A stretch of DNA of 64,000 nucleotides from Imtechella halotolerans (GCF_028743515.2 NZ_CP117969.2:191001-255000), one strand, 5' to 3'. Shown: positions 9,076 through 18,281, counted from the first letter of the stretch. A program made the numbers and translations. Notes: generated by a model not told the origin, from the letters alone.

Positions 9076-9106
9076 TAAAAAAGCTGCTTTATATAAAGCA
9101 GCTTTT
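9076..9106 (-). terminator. Terminator of the DUF4369 lipoprotein gene
   Basis: AAGCTGCTTTATATAAAGCAGCTT is a perfect palindromic stem; on the minus strand it runs into TTTTTTATTTTAT. Confidence 0.8.
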
Positions 9107-9126
9107 AAATATTAGGTAAAGGAAGT

Positions 9127-9852
9127 TTATTCTTTCTCGTTTTGTTCCTTTTTAAGTTCTTCAATGTACTTAGCCAGTTCTTGTCCATATTTAGAATTTG
9201 CCACCTCCGGTGTTAAGGAGTTATTAATGGTGTCTAAATATTTTAACTGAGCATCAAACACTTCGGAAAGAGCGATGTAAGGAGCGATATATGATTCCTT
9301 GTTATTGATGGCAAAATTAAGTGAGTAGAGATATCTTCGTAGCGCATTTCTGTCTGAAGCATTCTTTAAAGAGTCCGCTAATACAAAGTTCTTGTCTTGA
9401 ATAGCACGTATATGCTTTTCAATTAGTTCAAGATTTTTATCACTGAATTTTGATACCATCTTTTTGTATTCAACCAGTTTTTTATTAGTTTCTGAACCTT
9501 CTACTTTTGCATTAGGCTCAAAAAAATCACGGGTACTATTGATAGTAATGTTGCTCCCAGGCTCTCCGAAGAATAAAAGCCTGTCATTTAAGTTATTTCC
9601 ATCATTTTTATCTAGGTAGATGTAAAAAATTTCAGGACTCTCAATCGAAGTTTGGAAAGAAAAAGTTCCATTGCCATTTGCTTGGATGGAGTCTATATTA
9701 ATAATTTTTCCTTCTTCAACTCGCTGAAAGTAGATTTTACCTTTCTTTAGTCCTTCTATAGAACCCTCTACCTTCATCAGGTTGTTATCTTCTTTGGTGT
9801 TACATGATATAAGGGCCAAAACGGCTAAAACACAAACAAATATTTTTTTCAT
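9127..9852 (-). CDS. DUF4369 domain lipoprotein
   Basis: 241 residues from the chosen start MKKIFVCVLAVLALISCNTK. This gives a textbook lipoprotein signal with lipobox ALISC, and the longer frame starting at 9939 adds 29 residues that lack signal-like character. Residues ~30-120 form the beta-sandwich DUF4369 domain (KVEGSIEGLKKGKIYFQRVE), common at the N-terminus of Bacteroidota thiol-disulfide oxidoreductases. Here it is not followed by a thioredoxin domain: the C-terminal half is helical and charged and lacks a CxxC motif. Probably an envelope lipoprotein of unknown role. It lies just downstream of the DUF819 transporter on the same strand, with a 50-base gap. Confidence 0.75.
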   Translation of the reverse strand: MKKIFVCVLAVLALISCNTKEDNNLMKVEGSIEGLKKGKIYFQRVEEGKIINIDSIQANGNGTFSFQTSIESPEIFYIYLDKNDGNNLNDRLLFFGEPGSNITINSTRDFFEPNAKVEGSETNKKLVEYKKMVSKFSDKNLELIEKHIRAIQDKNFVLADSLKNASDRNALRRYLYSLNFAINNKESYIAPYIALSEVFDAQLKYLDTINNSLTPEVANSKYGQELAKYIEELKKEQNEKE

Positions 9853-9902
9853 TTCTTGAAAGTTAACAGGTCGCAAATATGCATAAAACTTTGTAATTCT
9901 CA

Positions 9903-11168
9903 CTATACCTTGGATGCAAATTCCATTAAATAAGCACATAGCATGGCTCCATAAGTGCCCACCACATATCCAAATACGGCTAATAATACTCCTACGGTAG
10001 CTAGGGAAGGGTGGAATGCAGCTGCAACTACGGGTGCAGATGCTGCACCTCCAACATTCGCTTGACTCCCAACTGCTAAGAAAAAGTAAGGAGCTTTGAT
10101 AAGTTTAGCGACTAGAATTAAAAGCCCAGCATGGATCGCCATCCACACCAAACCAATTGCAATTAGTCCTGGGTTTTCGAATATTTTCCCTAAGTCCATT
10201 TTCATTCCAATGGTCGCAACCAATACATAAATAAAAATACTCCCTATTTTACTTGCTCCTGCACCTTCGTAATTTTTAGCCTTCGTAAATGATAGAAGAA
10301 TGCCAATAAAAGTAGCGATGGTAACCATCCAGAAAAATTGGGATCCAAAAGAAGATAATGCATTTTCCTTATCACTAATAGATTCAAAAGTATTGATTAG
10401 ATAGCCAGAAATGCTATTTGCGCCCCAGTGAGCAATCCCAACCGAGGTAAATGCAATAGCAACCATCATAATGTAATCAGTTAGGGATGGGTTTCTGGTG
10501 ATATTGTCTGCAAATTGGGTAACCTTTCTTTTTAAGTCTTCAATTGCTGAGTTGTCTGCTTTTAACCAGCGATCAATTTTTTCTGTTTTACCAATTCCGA
10601 AAAGTAAGATGGCCATCCATATATTGGCTACTACAATATCGACTAAGACCATTCCTCCATACTTCTCAGGATTGTATTTGAAAATTTCTAACATTGCTGC
10701 TTGATTGGCGCCACCACCTATCCAACTCCCTGCGAGCGTGGCTAGACCTCTCCATACAGCATCAGGACCAGCACCTCCAACAGTTTCAGGTGAAACGATG
10801 GAGATAAGTAAAATAGCTAAAGGGCCGCCAATGATGATACCTACTGTTCCTGTAAAAAACATAATTAATGCTTTAGGACCAAGGTTGAAAATAGCCTTTA
10901 AATCAATACTTAATGTCATTAGAACTAATGAGGCAGGAAGTAAGTAACGACTTGCTACATAATAAAGGTTTGAAACACCATCCGAGATGATGCCTAAAGA
11001 GTTGAAGATTGCTGGGATAAGATAGCACATCAGTAGAGCGGGTACTACTTTGTAAAATTTATTCCAAAATCCGGTTTCGCGAGATGATGTGTAAAAAACG
11101 AATCCAAGGGAAAGCATGAGGATGCCTAGAACAATGGTGTCGTCCGTAAAAAAGGGTTGATTTTCCAT
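9903..11168 (-). CDS. DUF819 family membrane transporter-like protein
   Basis: 421 residues with about ten or eleven membrane helices. Family marks include ASRYLLPASLVLMTLSIDLK near residue 75, WRGLATLAGSWIGGGANQAA near 140, and the mirrored AVGSQANVGGAASAPVVAAA near 370. These paired glycine-rich broken-helix segments are what the DUF819 (YjcL-like) family shares with inverted-repeat secondary transporters. The substrate is unknown. It is possibly expressed together with the DUF4369 lipoprotein downstream. Confidence 0.8.
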   Translation of the reverse strand: MENQPFFTDDTIVLGILMLSLGFVFYTSSRETGFWNKFYKVVPALLMCYLIPAIFNSLGIISDGVSNLYYVASRYLLPASLVLMTLSIDLKAIFNLGPKALIMFFTGTVGIIIGGPLAILLISIVSPETVGGAGPDAVWRGLATLAGSWIGGGANQAAMLEIFKYNPEKYGGMVLVDIVVANIWMAILLFGIGKTEKIDRWLKADNSAIEDLKRKVTQFADNITRNPSLTDYIMMVAIAFTSVGIAHWGANSISGYLINTFESISDKENALSSFGSQFFWMVTIATFIGILLSFTKAKNYEGAGASKIGSIFIYVLVATIGMKMDLGKIFENPGLIAIGLVWMAIHAGLLILVAKLIKAPYFFLAVGSQANVGGAASAPVVAAAFHPSLATVGVLLAVFGYVVGTYGAMLCAYLMEFASKV

Positions 11169-11214
11169 GAAAAATTAGATTTTCACGAAAATAGAAAATT
11201 ATTTTATTGTGGCT

Positions 11215-12036
11215 CTATAAATCTTGAAATAGCTTTGAAAGATATAGAGCTACTCCATCTTCTTTGTGGTGGAGAGTTGTCGCCTTTGCAACGGCCAAAA
11301 CTTCAGGCCGGGCATTGGCAACGGCTACTCCATGACCTACGGCTGCAATCATTTCTACGTCATTATAATTATCTCCAAAAGCAATGGCTTCTTCAAGTTT
11401 AAAAGGGTATTCTAGGCCTAGTATTTGTTGAATTCCTGTAAGTTTAGAAACACTCTTAGGGGCTATTTCGATATAGGTGTCTTTTGAACGGTAGAGATGA
11501 AGTTGCTGGTCGTAATATTTTTTTAAATAAGTATAAGCAGCTTCAATGAGATGAGCTTCTCCCATACAGGTTACTTTATGTGCTCCTTTACCTTCTTGTT
11601 TCCATCGATTTAACACAGTGGAATTGCTTTCTATTTCTGGGGATACTTTGGTGTTGTTTTCTTCTCTTTGTGCCCAATAATCATAGGAGGGAGCATACCA
11701 TTCATTATTATGAAAAAGGCTAATATGGAATGGTTCATTTGAAATCTCTTGATTGTATCGAGATAAATCATTAAGGATGTCAATGGGAATTTCTGTAGAA
11801 TGGACTATTCTTTCGCCGGTTATCACAAGGGCACCGTTGTAGCAAACAAGTGGTCTTCCTTCTAATTGCGCTTGTTGTTGTAAGTGTGTCATTTGTTTTG
11901 GCATTCTTGCTGAAACAAATATTATTGGGTGTTGCTTATTTATCTTGGTAAGTTGATAAATAGTTGATTCGGATAGTTCTCTGTTGGCATCTAGTAAAGT
12001 GCCATCAATATCTGTAAATATGATTTTAAACGACAT
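11215..12036 (-). CDS. Cof-type HAD-IIB family phosphatase
   Basis: A 273-residue cytoplasmic hydrolase. HAD motif I is IIFTDIDGTLLD at the N-terminus (nucleophile and acid Asp in DIDG), motif II is IIFVSAR, and motif III/IV appear as K-L-T-G-I-Q and EAIAFGDNYNDVEMI near the C-terminus. The cap between them is the C2B type of Cof proteins, which dephosphorylate sugar phosphates, FMN or PLP. The start at 12036 shares its A with the TAA stop of the ribbon-helix-helix gene upstream (TAATG), which points to translational coupling. Last gene of the SPFH operon. Confidence 0.9.
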   Translation of the reverse strand: MSFKIIFTDIDGTLLDANRELSESTIYQLTKINKQHPIIFVSARMPKQMTHLQQQAQLEGRPLVCYNGALVITGERIVHSTEIPIDILNDLSRYNQEISNEPFHISLFHNNEWYAPSYDYWAQREENNTKVSPEIESNSTVLNRWKQEGKGAHKVTCMGEAHLIEAAYTYLKKYYDQQLHLYRSKDTYIEIAPKSVSKLTGIQQILGLEYPFKLEEAIAFGDNYNDVEMIAAVGHGVAVANARPEVLAVAKATTLHHKEDGVALYLSKLFQDL

Positions 12037-12206
12037 TAGGATTCTTCTTTTTTGGGTTTGGGGTCTCTTTTTGCATCTTTTAGGCTTTGCATTAGCATCC
12101 ATTCAATCTGCCCATTGGTGCTTCTGAATTCATCGGAAGCCCATTTTTCAATGGCTTTGAGCATTTGTTCATCGATGCGTAAGGCAAAAGCTTTCTTTTT
12201 AGACAT
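12036..12206 (-). CDS. 56-residue Arc-type ribbon-helix-helix DNA-binding protein
   Basis: A short frame in a tight operon. The product starts MSKKKAFALRIDEQMLKAIE, then KWASDEFRSTNGQIEWMLMQ and a basic tail ending KPKKEES. The pattern, a short strand with alternating residues (FALRID), helix A and helix B after SxNGQIE, is that of Arc/MetJ-type ribbon-helix-helix proteins, which bind DNA as dimers through the strand pair. It begins two bases after the alpha/beta hydrolase stop and its own stop overlaps the HAD start as TAATG. No toxin-like partner is evident, so a regulator of this operon is more likely than an antitoxin. This is inference. Confidence 0.85.
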   Translation of the reverse strand: MSKKKAFALRIDEQMLKAIEKWASDEFRSTNGQIEWMLMQSLKDAKRDPKPKKEES

Positions 12207-12208
12207 GA

Positions 12209-13144
12209 TTATTTAATAATGAATTCAACAAGAGCTTCAATGAGCTTAGATGACAGTGGATACGTGTCTTTATGATAGGAATTGATGTTTTCTTGAAACG
12301 AATTTATTTCCTTTAAAACATGGTTCATTTTTGGGATTATAGCTAAGGTGGCTTCAGGTTTTACCTGGTGAAGAATTCGTGCTTCCTCAGGACTGACCTG
12401 ACTATCTGAATCTCCATTTACAATGAGTATCTTTTGGGTTTTGATTTCATGGATTAACTGTGCTGGAACATATTGGTTCCAAGATTTTAAAAATTTTTGG
12501 TTTACTGGCGCGAAAATATTCATTAGAAAGGGATGTACTTTTTGAATGGTGTCTGTAGTCATTAGTTCTGTAAAATGTTCTCGGGCTTTGTCTCCTAAAG
12601 CTGTAGCTTGAGTGTTTAGCTGCTGTATTAATGTTTCTTCAATACTCATACTAGGTCCAGAAATCGAAACAAATTTTGTTACATCCTCTGATAAAGCGAG
12701 CATGGCAATTAAGGAACCTTGGCTATGTCCTATTACAACGATGTCGGAAAATCGCGGATCATTTTTAAAGTGTTCAATGGCTATTTGGGCATCCTTAACA
12801 AAATTGTTTATGGTAACATTGGAGGTCATGTATTTGCTGTTCTTAGCTGTAGCTGTTCGCTTATCATACCTGTAAAAGGCAATTCCGTACTTGTTTAGAG
12901 AGTCGGAAAGCTGTTTGATATAGTTGGCATTAATATTTACACCTGCTTGATTTCCATTGCGATCTACATTGCCCGAGCCGTGTATGAAAATTGCAACAGG
13001 AGGTTCGCTTGTAGTGCTTGGGATTGTTAAGGTACCTGGTAGAACGATACTGTCATTGTATAGTACTACTTTTTCTTCTATTATCTGAGAATAAGTGAAG
13101 AGTGAAATAAACAAGCAACTCAATAGAAAATTAAACTTCATCAT
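12209..13144 (-). CDS. Exported alpha/beta hydrolase
   Basis: 311 residues with a signal peptide (MMKFNFLLSCLFISLFTYSQ), hence periplasmic. The oxyanion-hole segment is VAIFIHGSGNVDRNG, the nucleophile elbow VVIGHSQGSLIA has the Ser in GHSQG, a likely acid lies in LIVNGDSDSQVSPEEA, and the His is in IPKMNHVLKE. This is the full triad arrangement of the alpha/beta hydrolase fold, esterase/acyl-aminopeptidase-like branch; the substrate is unknown. Its start overlaps the end of the upstream membrane-protein gene by 14 bases. Confidence 0.87.
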   Translation of the reverse strand: MMKFNFLLSCLFISLFTYSQIIEEKVVLYNDSIVLPGTLTIPSTTSEPPVAIFIHGSGNVDRNGNQAGVNINANYIKQLSDSLNKYGIAFYRYDKRTATAKNSKYMTSNVTINNFVKDAQIAIEHFKNDPRFSDIVVIGHSQGSLIAMLALSEDVTKFVSISGPSMSIEETLIQQLNTQATALGDKAREHFTELMTTDTIQKVHPFLMNIFAPVNQKFLKSWNQYVPAQLIHEIKTQKILIVNGDSDSQVSPEEARILHQVKPEATLAIIPKMNHVLKEINSFQENINSYHKDTYPLSSKLIEALVEFIIK

Positions 13145-13634
13145 TTTTTTCTTTATGTAATTTAAGTGCAGCTAGAAAGTCTTTAGGTTTTCTAGTGCCT
13201 ATGAGAATGTGGTTATTCTCGTTAAATTTTATTTTAATTACCTTATCCAAGCCAGCCATAGTTACAGAAGGTGTCTTCTTCATAATATTCCATCCTCCTA
13301 CATGATAACCATAATTGAAATAAGGATAACTGTCTTGATCAAAATCGATAATAGCTTCAAAAGGAATTGTTGTGTACTTGTTTTTAAACGGAGGATACCT
13401 AAATGACACTCCTATTGGGTCAATGCGAACCTCTTGACGTACAGTTGTTAGTAATAGAATAACTAATGCTTCTGTTACTAAAACAAAAAGTAGAGTATGA
13501 ATAATTTCCAAGCGAGCATGTTCCTCCGGGTTCTCTATATAGGCTTGATATAGAATACCGATGATTGTCAGAAGTGAAATGGATATCAATACGTATATCC
13601 ATTTAGGAAACCGCTGTATTTCGTGAAACACCAT
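13131..13634 (-). CDS. Two-helix membrane protein of unknown function in the SPFH operon
   Basis: 167 residues. Two N-terminal membrane helices (about residues 12-30, WIYVLISISLLTIIGILYQA, and 46-64, HTLLFVLVTEALVILLLTTV) are followed by a soluble ~95-residue beta-rich domain with VRIDPIGVSFRYPPF and KIKFNENNHILIGTRKPKDF. This layout recalls small membrane proteins with a PH-like (DUF304/bPH-like) domain, but the match is by appearance only. It lies between the SPFH gene and the hydrolase, overlapping the latter. Confidence 0.7.
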   Translation of the reverse strand: MVFHEIQRFPKWIYVLISISLLTIIGILYQAYIENPEEHARLEIIHTLLFVLVTEALVILLLTTVRQEVRIDPIGVSFRYPPFKNKYTTIPFEAIIDFDQDSYPYFNYGYHVGGWNIMKKTPSVTMAGLDKVIKIKFNENNHILIGTRKPKDFLAALKLHKEKNDEV

Positions 13635-13663
13635 TACAATTACTTTTCTAGATTTAGGTTTGT

Positions 13664-14524
13664 CTAATGATTTAAAGTACCAGTATTAACTACTGGAGAG
13701 GCTTCTTTGTCGCCGCACAAAATTACCATAAGATTGCTTACCATTGCCGCTTTTCTTTCTTCATCAAGATGTACAATCTCTTTTTTACTTAGTGCATCAA
13801 TTGCCATTTCCACCATGCTTACTGCTCCTTCTACTATTTTATGACGAGCGGCAACAATAGCGGTTGCCTGTTGTCTTTTTAACATGGCATTAGCAATCTC
13901 TTGAGCATAAGCGAGGTATCCTATTCGAGCCTCTAATACTTCTATTCCCGCCATTGCTAATCGTTCTTGAACTTCTTTTTCTAATGCTTCACTTACCTCG
14001 TTAACACTTGAGCGAAGGGTGATATCTTCATCATGACCATCGTCTGCAAAGTTGTCATAAGGGTACATGCTAGCAAGCTTTCTAACAGCGGCATCCGTTT
14101 GAACACGCACAAAGTTTTCATAATTATCAACATCAAATGCTGCTTTGTAAGTATCAGTTACGCGCCAAACTAGAATGGTACTGATCATTATAGGGTTACC
14201 TATTTTGTCATTTACCTTAAGTCTTTCACTGTCAAAATTACTAGCTCGAAGTGAAATTTTTTTCTTTGTATAGAAAGGGTTTACCCAAAAAAAACCGTTT
14301 TGCTTAATTGTTCCTACGTATTTACCAAACAGCAGTAAAACCCTTGATCCATTTGGGTTTACTAGTATGAACCCAGGAAAAATAAAAATAGCTGTGAATA
14401 TCAAGATGGTGAACCATGCGTTTTCATAGGAAAACAATAGGTAAATTCCTCCAAATAATAGAAATAAGGAGGTAAATAGCATTAAATAGCCATTGTTTGC
14501 GGAGATGTTTTTTTCTTGAGTCAT
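13664..14524 (-). CDS. SPFH/Band 7 domain membrane protein
   Basis: 286 residues. Two hydrophobic segments near the N-terminus (YLMLFTSLFLLFGGIYLLF and WFTILIFTAIFIFPGFILV) precede the Band 7 domain, which begins NPNGSRVLLLFGKYVGTIK and includes ISTILVWRVTDTYKAAFDVD. A long amphipathic region (EALEKEVQERLAMAGIEVLE) then leads to ANAMLKRQQATAIVAARHKI. SPFH proteins oligomerise on the membrane face and organise lipid or protein domains. First gene of a five-gene operon with only 29 bases to the next gene. In other genomes this SPFH subgroup often sits beside a small Arc-like protein, as here. Confidence 0.92.
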   Translation of the reverse strand: MTQEKNISANNGYLMLFTSLFLLFGGIYLLFSYENAWFTILIFTAIFIFPGFILVNPNGSRVLLLFGKYVGTIKQNGFFWVNPFYTKKKISLRASNFDSERLKVNDKIGNPIMISTILVWRVTDTYKAAFDVDNYENFVRVQTDAAVRKLASMYPYDNFADDGHDEDITLRSSVNEVSEALEKEVQERLAMAGIEVLEARIGYLAYAQEIANAMLKRQQATAIVAARHKIVEGAVSMVEMAIDALSKKEIVHLDEERKAAMVSNLMVILCGDKEASPVVNTGTLNH

Positions 14525-14637
14525 GAGAAGTGATATTATTTTGATATCACAAATATATTAAAATAAATAAATTAATACCAAAAAAATAGCTTCATTAAAT
14601 TAAATACTATGTTTATTTTTGAGAAAAATTATAGTGT

Positions 14638-15408
14638 ATGAAAAAAATCTTATTTGTGTTGTTTATAGCATCTCAAGCGATGCAGGCAAATTCATTTTTC
14701 TGGGGTAAAACAGGGCATAGAGTAGTTGGAGAAGTAGCTTCACAGTACCTTACACCTAAAGCGAAAAAGGAAATAAATAAATTATTAGATGGACAATCCT
14801 TGGCTTTGGTTGCAAACTTTGCTGATGACATTAAATCCGACAAAAGATTTCGTGAAGTGGATCCTTGGCACTATGTAAATATGTCCTTAGATAAGCATTA
14901 TGGAGAAGAGACAGTGAATGATAAAGGTGATATTTACACTGCTATTGAAAAGTGTTTGGTGGTGTTAAGAGACGATAAGGCGAGTAAAGATGATCGTGCC
15001 TTTTATCTAAAATTATTAGTTCATTTTATTGGAGATCTTCATCAACCTTTACATGTAGGGAGATCAGAAGACAAAGGTGGGAATGATATACAAGTACAGT
15101 GGTTTAACAGTGGAACTAATTTACATGCCGTTTGGGATTCCAGAATGATTGATAGTTTCGGAATGAGCTATACTGAAATGAAGGAAAACATGCCGGTATT
15201 AAGTAAAAAAGAAGTAAAAGCTGTTCAGGAAGGGACGGTTTTAGATTGGATGCATGAGTCTCAAGCATTGGCTAAAGAAGTATATGGCTCGGCTCAAATA
15301 GGTGAAAAATTAGGATATCAATATATGTATGCTTATTTCAATACAGCAAATGTACAATTGCAAAGAGGTGGAATTCGTTTAGCCAAGGTGCTAAATGAAT
15401 TGTTTTAA
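14638..15408 (+). CDS. Exported S1/P1-type nuclease
   Basis: 256 residues, a zinc-dependent nuclease/phosphodiesterase of the S1/P1 family. The signal peptide should be cleaved just before W22, because in P1 nuclease the mature N-terminal Trp and a His five residues later are zinc ligands: here W22 and H27 (WGKTGHRVVGEVA). Other expected ligands are D in VANFADDIK, H in DPWHYVNMSLD, and the cluster HFIGDLHQPLHVG followed by GGNDIQVQW and NLHAVWDS. All the ligand-bearing motifs are intact, so it is probably active on single-stranded nucleic acid outside the cytoplasm. Divergent from the SPFH operon; a terminator follows. Confidence 0.94.
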   Translation: MKKILFVLFIASQAMQANSFFWGKTGHRVVGEVASQYLTPKAKKEINKLLDGQSLALVANFADDIKSDKRFREVDPWHYVNMSLDKHYGEETVNDKGDIYTAIEKCLVVLRDDKASKDDRAFYLKLLVHFIGDLHQPLHVGRSEDKGGNDIQVQWFNSGTNLHAVWDSRMIDSFGMSYTEMKENMPVLSKKEVKAVQEGTVLDWMHESQALAKEVYGSAQIGEKLGYQYMYAYFNTANVQLQRGGIRLAKVLNELF

Positions 15409-15430
15409 ATTAGTATGATACAATGATTTA

Positions 15431-15476
15431 CAAAGGTGTCTTTACATTAATTGGTAAAGGCACCTTTCTTTTTTGT
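15431..15476 (+). terminator. Terminator after the S1/P1 nuclease gene
   Basis: AAAGGTGTCTTTAC pairs with GTAAAGGCACCTTT across a short AT loop, followed by CTTTTTTG. Confidence 0.8.
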
Positions 15477-15643
15477 GGGAATGATAAATCTTCTTACGTA
15501 CCTTTATTTTTGGGGATGTACTAATATTCCATTAAAGAAATCCTAAAAAATCCTAAAAAAACTGAAATAGTATAATTGTGTTTTGTGTATTTTTACAACT
15601 TATAATTGATAAAAGTCAATTTAATTAGCCCCCAATAAATTAA

Positions 15644-17725
15644 ATGATGCAAGCCGTTCATAAAAAACGCATAACTATATTGCCGTTGCTTGTTTTTGTA
15701 GGACTAATGATGCTGGTTACTTTTTTTTGGCAGCAGACAGTTTTTACACAAGCTCAGGACTTACAGGAGCAAGTGGAGCTTACAGGACGATTGGTATCTC
15801 AAGAATTTCTTTCGATAGTTAAAAGTGATATCGCTCCATTAGAAAATCTCAAAAATCGTATAGAAATTACGGACGGAGAGTATTTCGATTATTGGGAGTA
15901 TGATGCGGATCTTATTTTGTCTCAAAATAAATCATTTAAATTTATTGAGTGGATAGATAGCAGCATGGTGATACGGAAGATTAATCCCCATGTTGGAAAT
16001 GAGGGGGCATTAAATCTTGATATTTCCAAAGTAAGTTATAGGAAGGAAGATTGGTTAAAGCATGCCAAAGAACGAAAGATTAATTTCACTCCATGGGCTC
16101 CAATGACACAAGGTGGGCATGCCTTTCTTGTTGATATTCCGGTCTATTTTAAAGGTGCCTTTCAAGGTACTATTACTGCGGGAATGAACTTTACCGATAA
16201 TTTTTCCAAATTTGCTGCTGGGGTAGGTGATTTTGCCATCAAATTAGAGGATGAAATGGGGACTGTTTTTTACCAACATGAATTGGGTGAAGATTCCTCT
16301 CTTTCAAGTGGACTATCCTTTGTGAATGACTTACATGTTGATTCATTAGATCAGAAAAGTTGGAAACTCACAATTGTACCACCTCAAAGGGCTTCTTTTT
16401 TTAAAAGCGATCCCTTGCCTTTTTACATCTTTGTTTTCGGTATAATTTTATCCTTTCTTATAAGTGCCCTTATTTATTTTTTCTTAAAGACGCATTATAT
16501 CAATTCGGCTGTAATCGAAACTAATAAGGAGCTTTCAGAACTTAATATAAAATTGAGTAAAGAACGAAACAGGGCTCAGAAGGCATCGCGTGCTAAAACT
16601 GATTTCTTATCAAATATGAGCCATGAAATCCGTACTCCGCTTAATGCTATTCTTGGATTTATACAAGTTCTTAAGGATGCTGAAATGAAACCAAAGGATA
16701 GGGAGTACCTTGAATTAATGGATGAGTCATCTAAAAATTTACTTTCCTTAGTGAATGATATAATTGAAATTGATTTAATCGAGTCAGGAAAAATAAAATT
16801 AAACCTACACCCATTTAACCCATTTTTTAAAGTAGAAGGCTTAGTTCAACTGTTTAGACCTTCTTTTCAAGAAAAGGGATTGTATTTTAATTTTGAGTTT
16901 GAACGTTCTATGAGCGGTAGAGTGGTAGGGGATGAAGGTAAATTTACACAAGTAGTTGCTAATATCTTAAAGAATGCTTTAAAGTTTACCGATGCTGGAG
17001 GTGTAACCATTCTATATACAGAAAAAGTTATTGATAATAAATTGGATGTTGATGTTATGGTGAAGGATACCGGAATAGGTATTCCTAAAAGTAAACTGCA
17101 AAGTATTTTTTCACGTTTTACACAGCTTGAGTCCAGTACTAAAAAGAAACATGAAGGTAGTGGTTTAGGGCTTGCCATTAGTGAACAACTTATTACCATC
17201 ATGGGAGGGTCAATTGCAGTGAACAGTGCCGTAAATGAAGGTTCGGAGTTTAAGGTCTTTATTCCTTTTCAAATTGCTAGTACAAGTGATGTGGAACTGC
17301 AAAGAGAGAAGAAAAAATCATTACCGTCTTTATCTCTTTCTCATCTAAAAGCACTAATTGTAGATGATAACAGAATTAATATGATGGTGTTGTCGAAGTT
17401 ACTTGAGCCCAGTGGTATTGTACCAGATATGGTTGAGAATGGACGTGAGGCAGTAGAGAAGGTTAGGAATGGTTCGTATGACTTGGTTATGATGGATATT
17501 CACATGCCATTGATGAATGGATATGAGGCGACCAACATTATTCGTATGAGCAATAAGGATGTTATCATCGTAGGGTTTTCAGCCAATGTGACACGAGAAG
17601 CTATAGATAAGGCATTGTTTGTGGGAATGAATGACTATATAACTAAGCCTTTTACGAAAGAAAGACTTTATGAACTTCTCACTAAGTTTTTCGTTTCTGA
17701 ATCTATAAAATTACCCGAAAAGTAA
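15644..17725 (+). CDS. Hybrid sensor histidine kinase with receiver domain
   Basis: 693 residues. Membrane helix 1 is ~11-30 and helix 2 ~258-281 (FYIFVFGIILSFLISALIYF). The ~225-residue periplasmic part between them looks like a CHASE/PAS-type sensor (FKFIEWIDSSMVIRKINPH, GTITAGMNFTDNF). A coiled-coil linker (~285-315) leads to the HisKA domain with phospho-acceptor H327 (FLSNMSHEIRTPLNA). The HATPase domain shows ILKNALKFT, DTGIGIP and GSGLGLAIS. A receiver domain follows (~570-690) with acidic pocket VDDN and phospho-acceptor D618 (LVMMDIHMP). No Hpt or output domain is attached, so a separate Hpt protein is needed for a full phosphorelay. Its 3' end overlaps the convergent AlkB-like gene by 23 bases. 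Confidence 0.95.
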   Translation: MMQAVHKKRITILPLLVFVGLMMLVTFFWQQTVFTQAQDLQEQVELTGRLVSQEFLSIVKSDIAPLENLKNRIEITDGEYFDYWEYDADLILSQNKSFKFIEWIDSSMVIRKINPHVGNEGALNLDISKVSYRKEDWLKHAKERKINFTPWAPMTQGGHAFLVDIPVYFKGAFQGTITAGMNFTDNFSKFAAGVGDFAIKLEDEMGTVFYQHELGEDSSLSSGLSFVNDLHVDSLDQKSWKLTIVPPQRASFFKSDPLPFYIFVFGIILSFLISALIYFFLKTHYINSAVIETNKELSELNIKLSKERNRAQKASRAKTDFLSNMSHEIRTPLNAILGFIQVLKDAEMKPKDREYLELMDESSKNLLSLVNDIIEIDLIESGKIKLNLHPFNPFFKVEGLVQLFRPSFQEKGLYFNFEFERSMSGRVVGDEGKFTQVVANILKNALKFTDAGGVTILYTEKVIDNKLDVDVMVKDTGIGIPKSKLQSIFSRFTQLESSTKKKHEGSGLGLAISEQLITIMGGSIAVNSAVNEGSEFKVFIPFQIASTSDVELQREKKKSLPSLSLSHLKALIVDDNRINMMVLSKLLEPSGIVPDMVENGREAVEKVRNGSYDLVMMDIHMPLMNGYEATNIIRMSNKDVIIVGFSANVTREAIDKALFVGMNDYITKPFTKERLYELLTKFFVSESIKLPEK

Positions 17726-18281
17726 GATTAATACGTGGACCTATAGGCTTTGCCGTTTTGGCGAGTGTATGCAGCCATTGATGCTGTGTGTCTCCAGTCA
17801 TTAGTAGAAGACTGCCGTGTTCTAAAAGGATTTTATGTTGAAGTGCAGCATCATTGTGATGTTTTAGCTTAAAAAAACGCTCTGCCCCTAGGCTTAAAGA
17901 TGCAATTACAGGATTGATTCCCAATTCGGGTTCATTATCGGCATGCCAGCCATTACTGTCTTTTCCATCTCTGTATAGGTTCATTAAACAAGAATTGAAA
18001 TTTGTTTTCGATGAACAAGCTATTTTTTCGGCAATTTGGGATAATACAGGAGTGAACGGATGAGGTTGCATGGTAATGCCAGAGTAAGAATATGTTTTTT
18101 GATTTAAAGCATACCATGATGTAAGGCGAGGTTGCAGGTATCTTTTTCCAAAAATAGTGAGATAATCTTGTTGCCAAGGTGTCTCTTGAAGTAATATATC
18201 AAACAGAGAAGAGGCTTCTTCGTTGGTGTAGAAATTAGGGTAATAGTGAATATGAGATGTAACGTTTACGACTGTTTTCAA
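17703..18281 (-). CDS. AlkB-like 2-oxoglutarate/Fe(II) dioxygenase
   Basis: 192 residues. The iron ligands are visible as H113 and D115 (NGWHADNEPEL) and H171 (WLHTLAK); the 2-oxoglutarate-binding arginines are R183 and R189 in GPRINLTFR. The N-terminal YYPNFYTNEEASSLFD and MQPHPFTPVLSQIAE match ALKBH2/3-like bacterial proteins that remove alkyl groups from bases by oxidation. All key residues are present, so a DNA/RNA repair enzyme is likely. It is convergent with, and overlaps, the kinase gene. Confidence 0.92.
   Translation of the reverse strand: MKTVVNVTSHIHYYPNFYTNEEASSLFDILLQETPWQQDYLTIFGKRYLQPRLTSWYALNQKTYSYSGITMQPHPFTPVLSQIAEKIACSSKTNFNSCLMNLYRDGKDSNGWHADNEPELGINPVIASLSLGAERFFKLKHHNDAALQHKILLEHGSLLLMTGDTQHQWLHTLAKTAKPIGPRINLTFRVIL

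Noticed and set aside
12036-12206. Antitoxin of a toxin-antitoxin pair
   Set aside because: The flanking genes are a hydrolase and a HAD phosphatase with complete enzyme motifs, not known toxins, and the small protein is tied to an SPFH operon.
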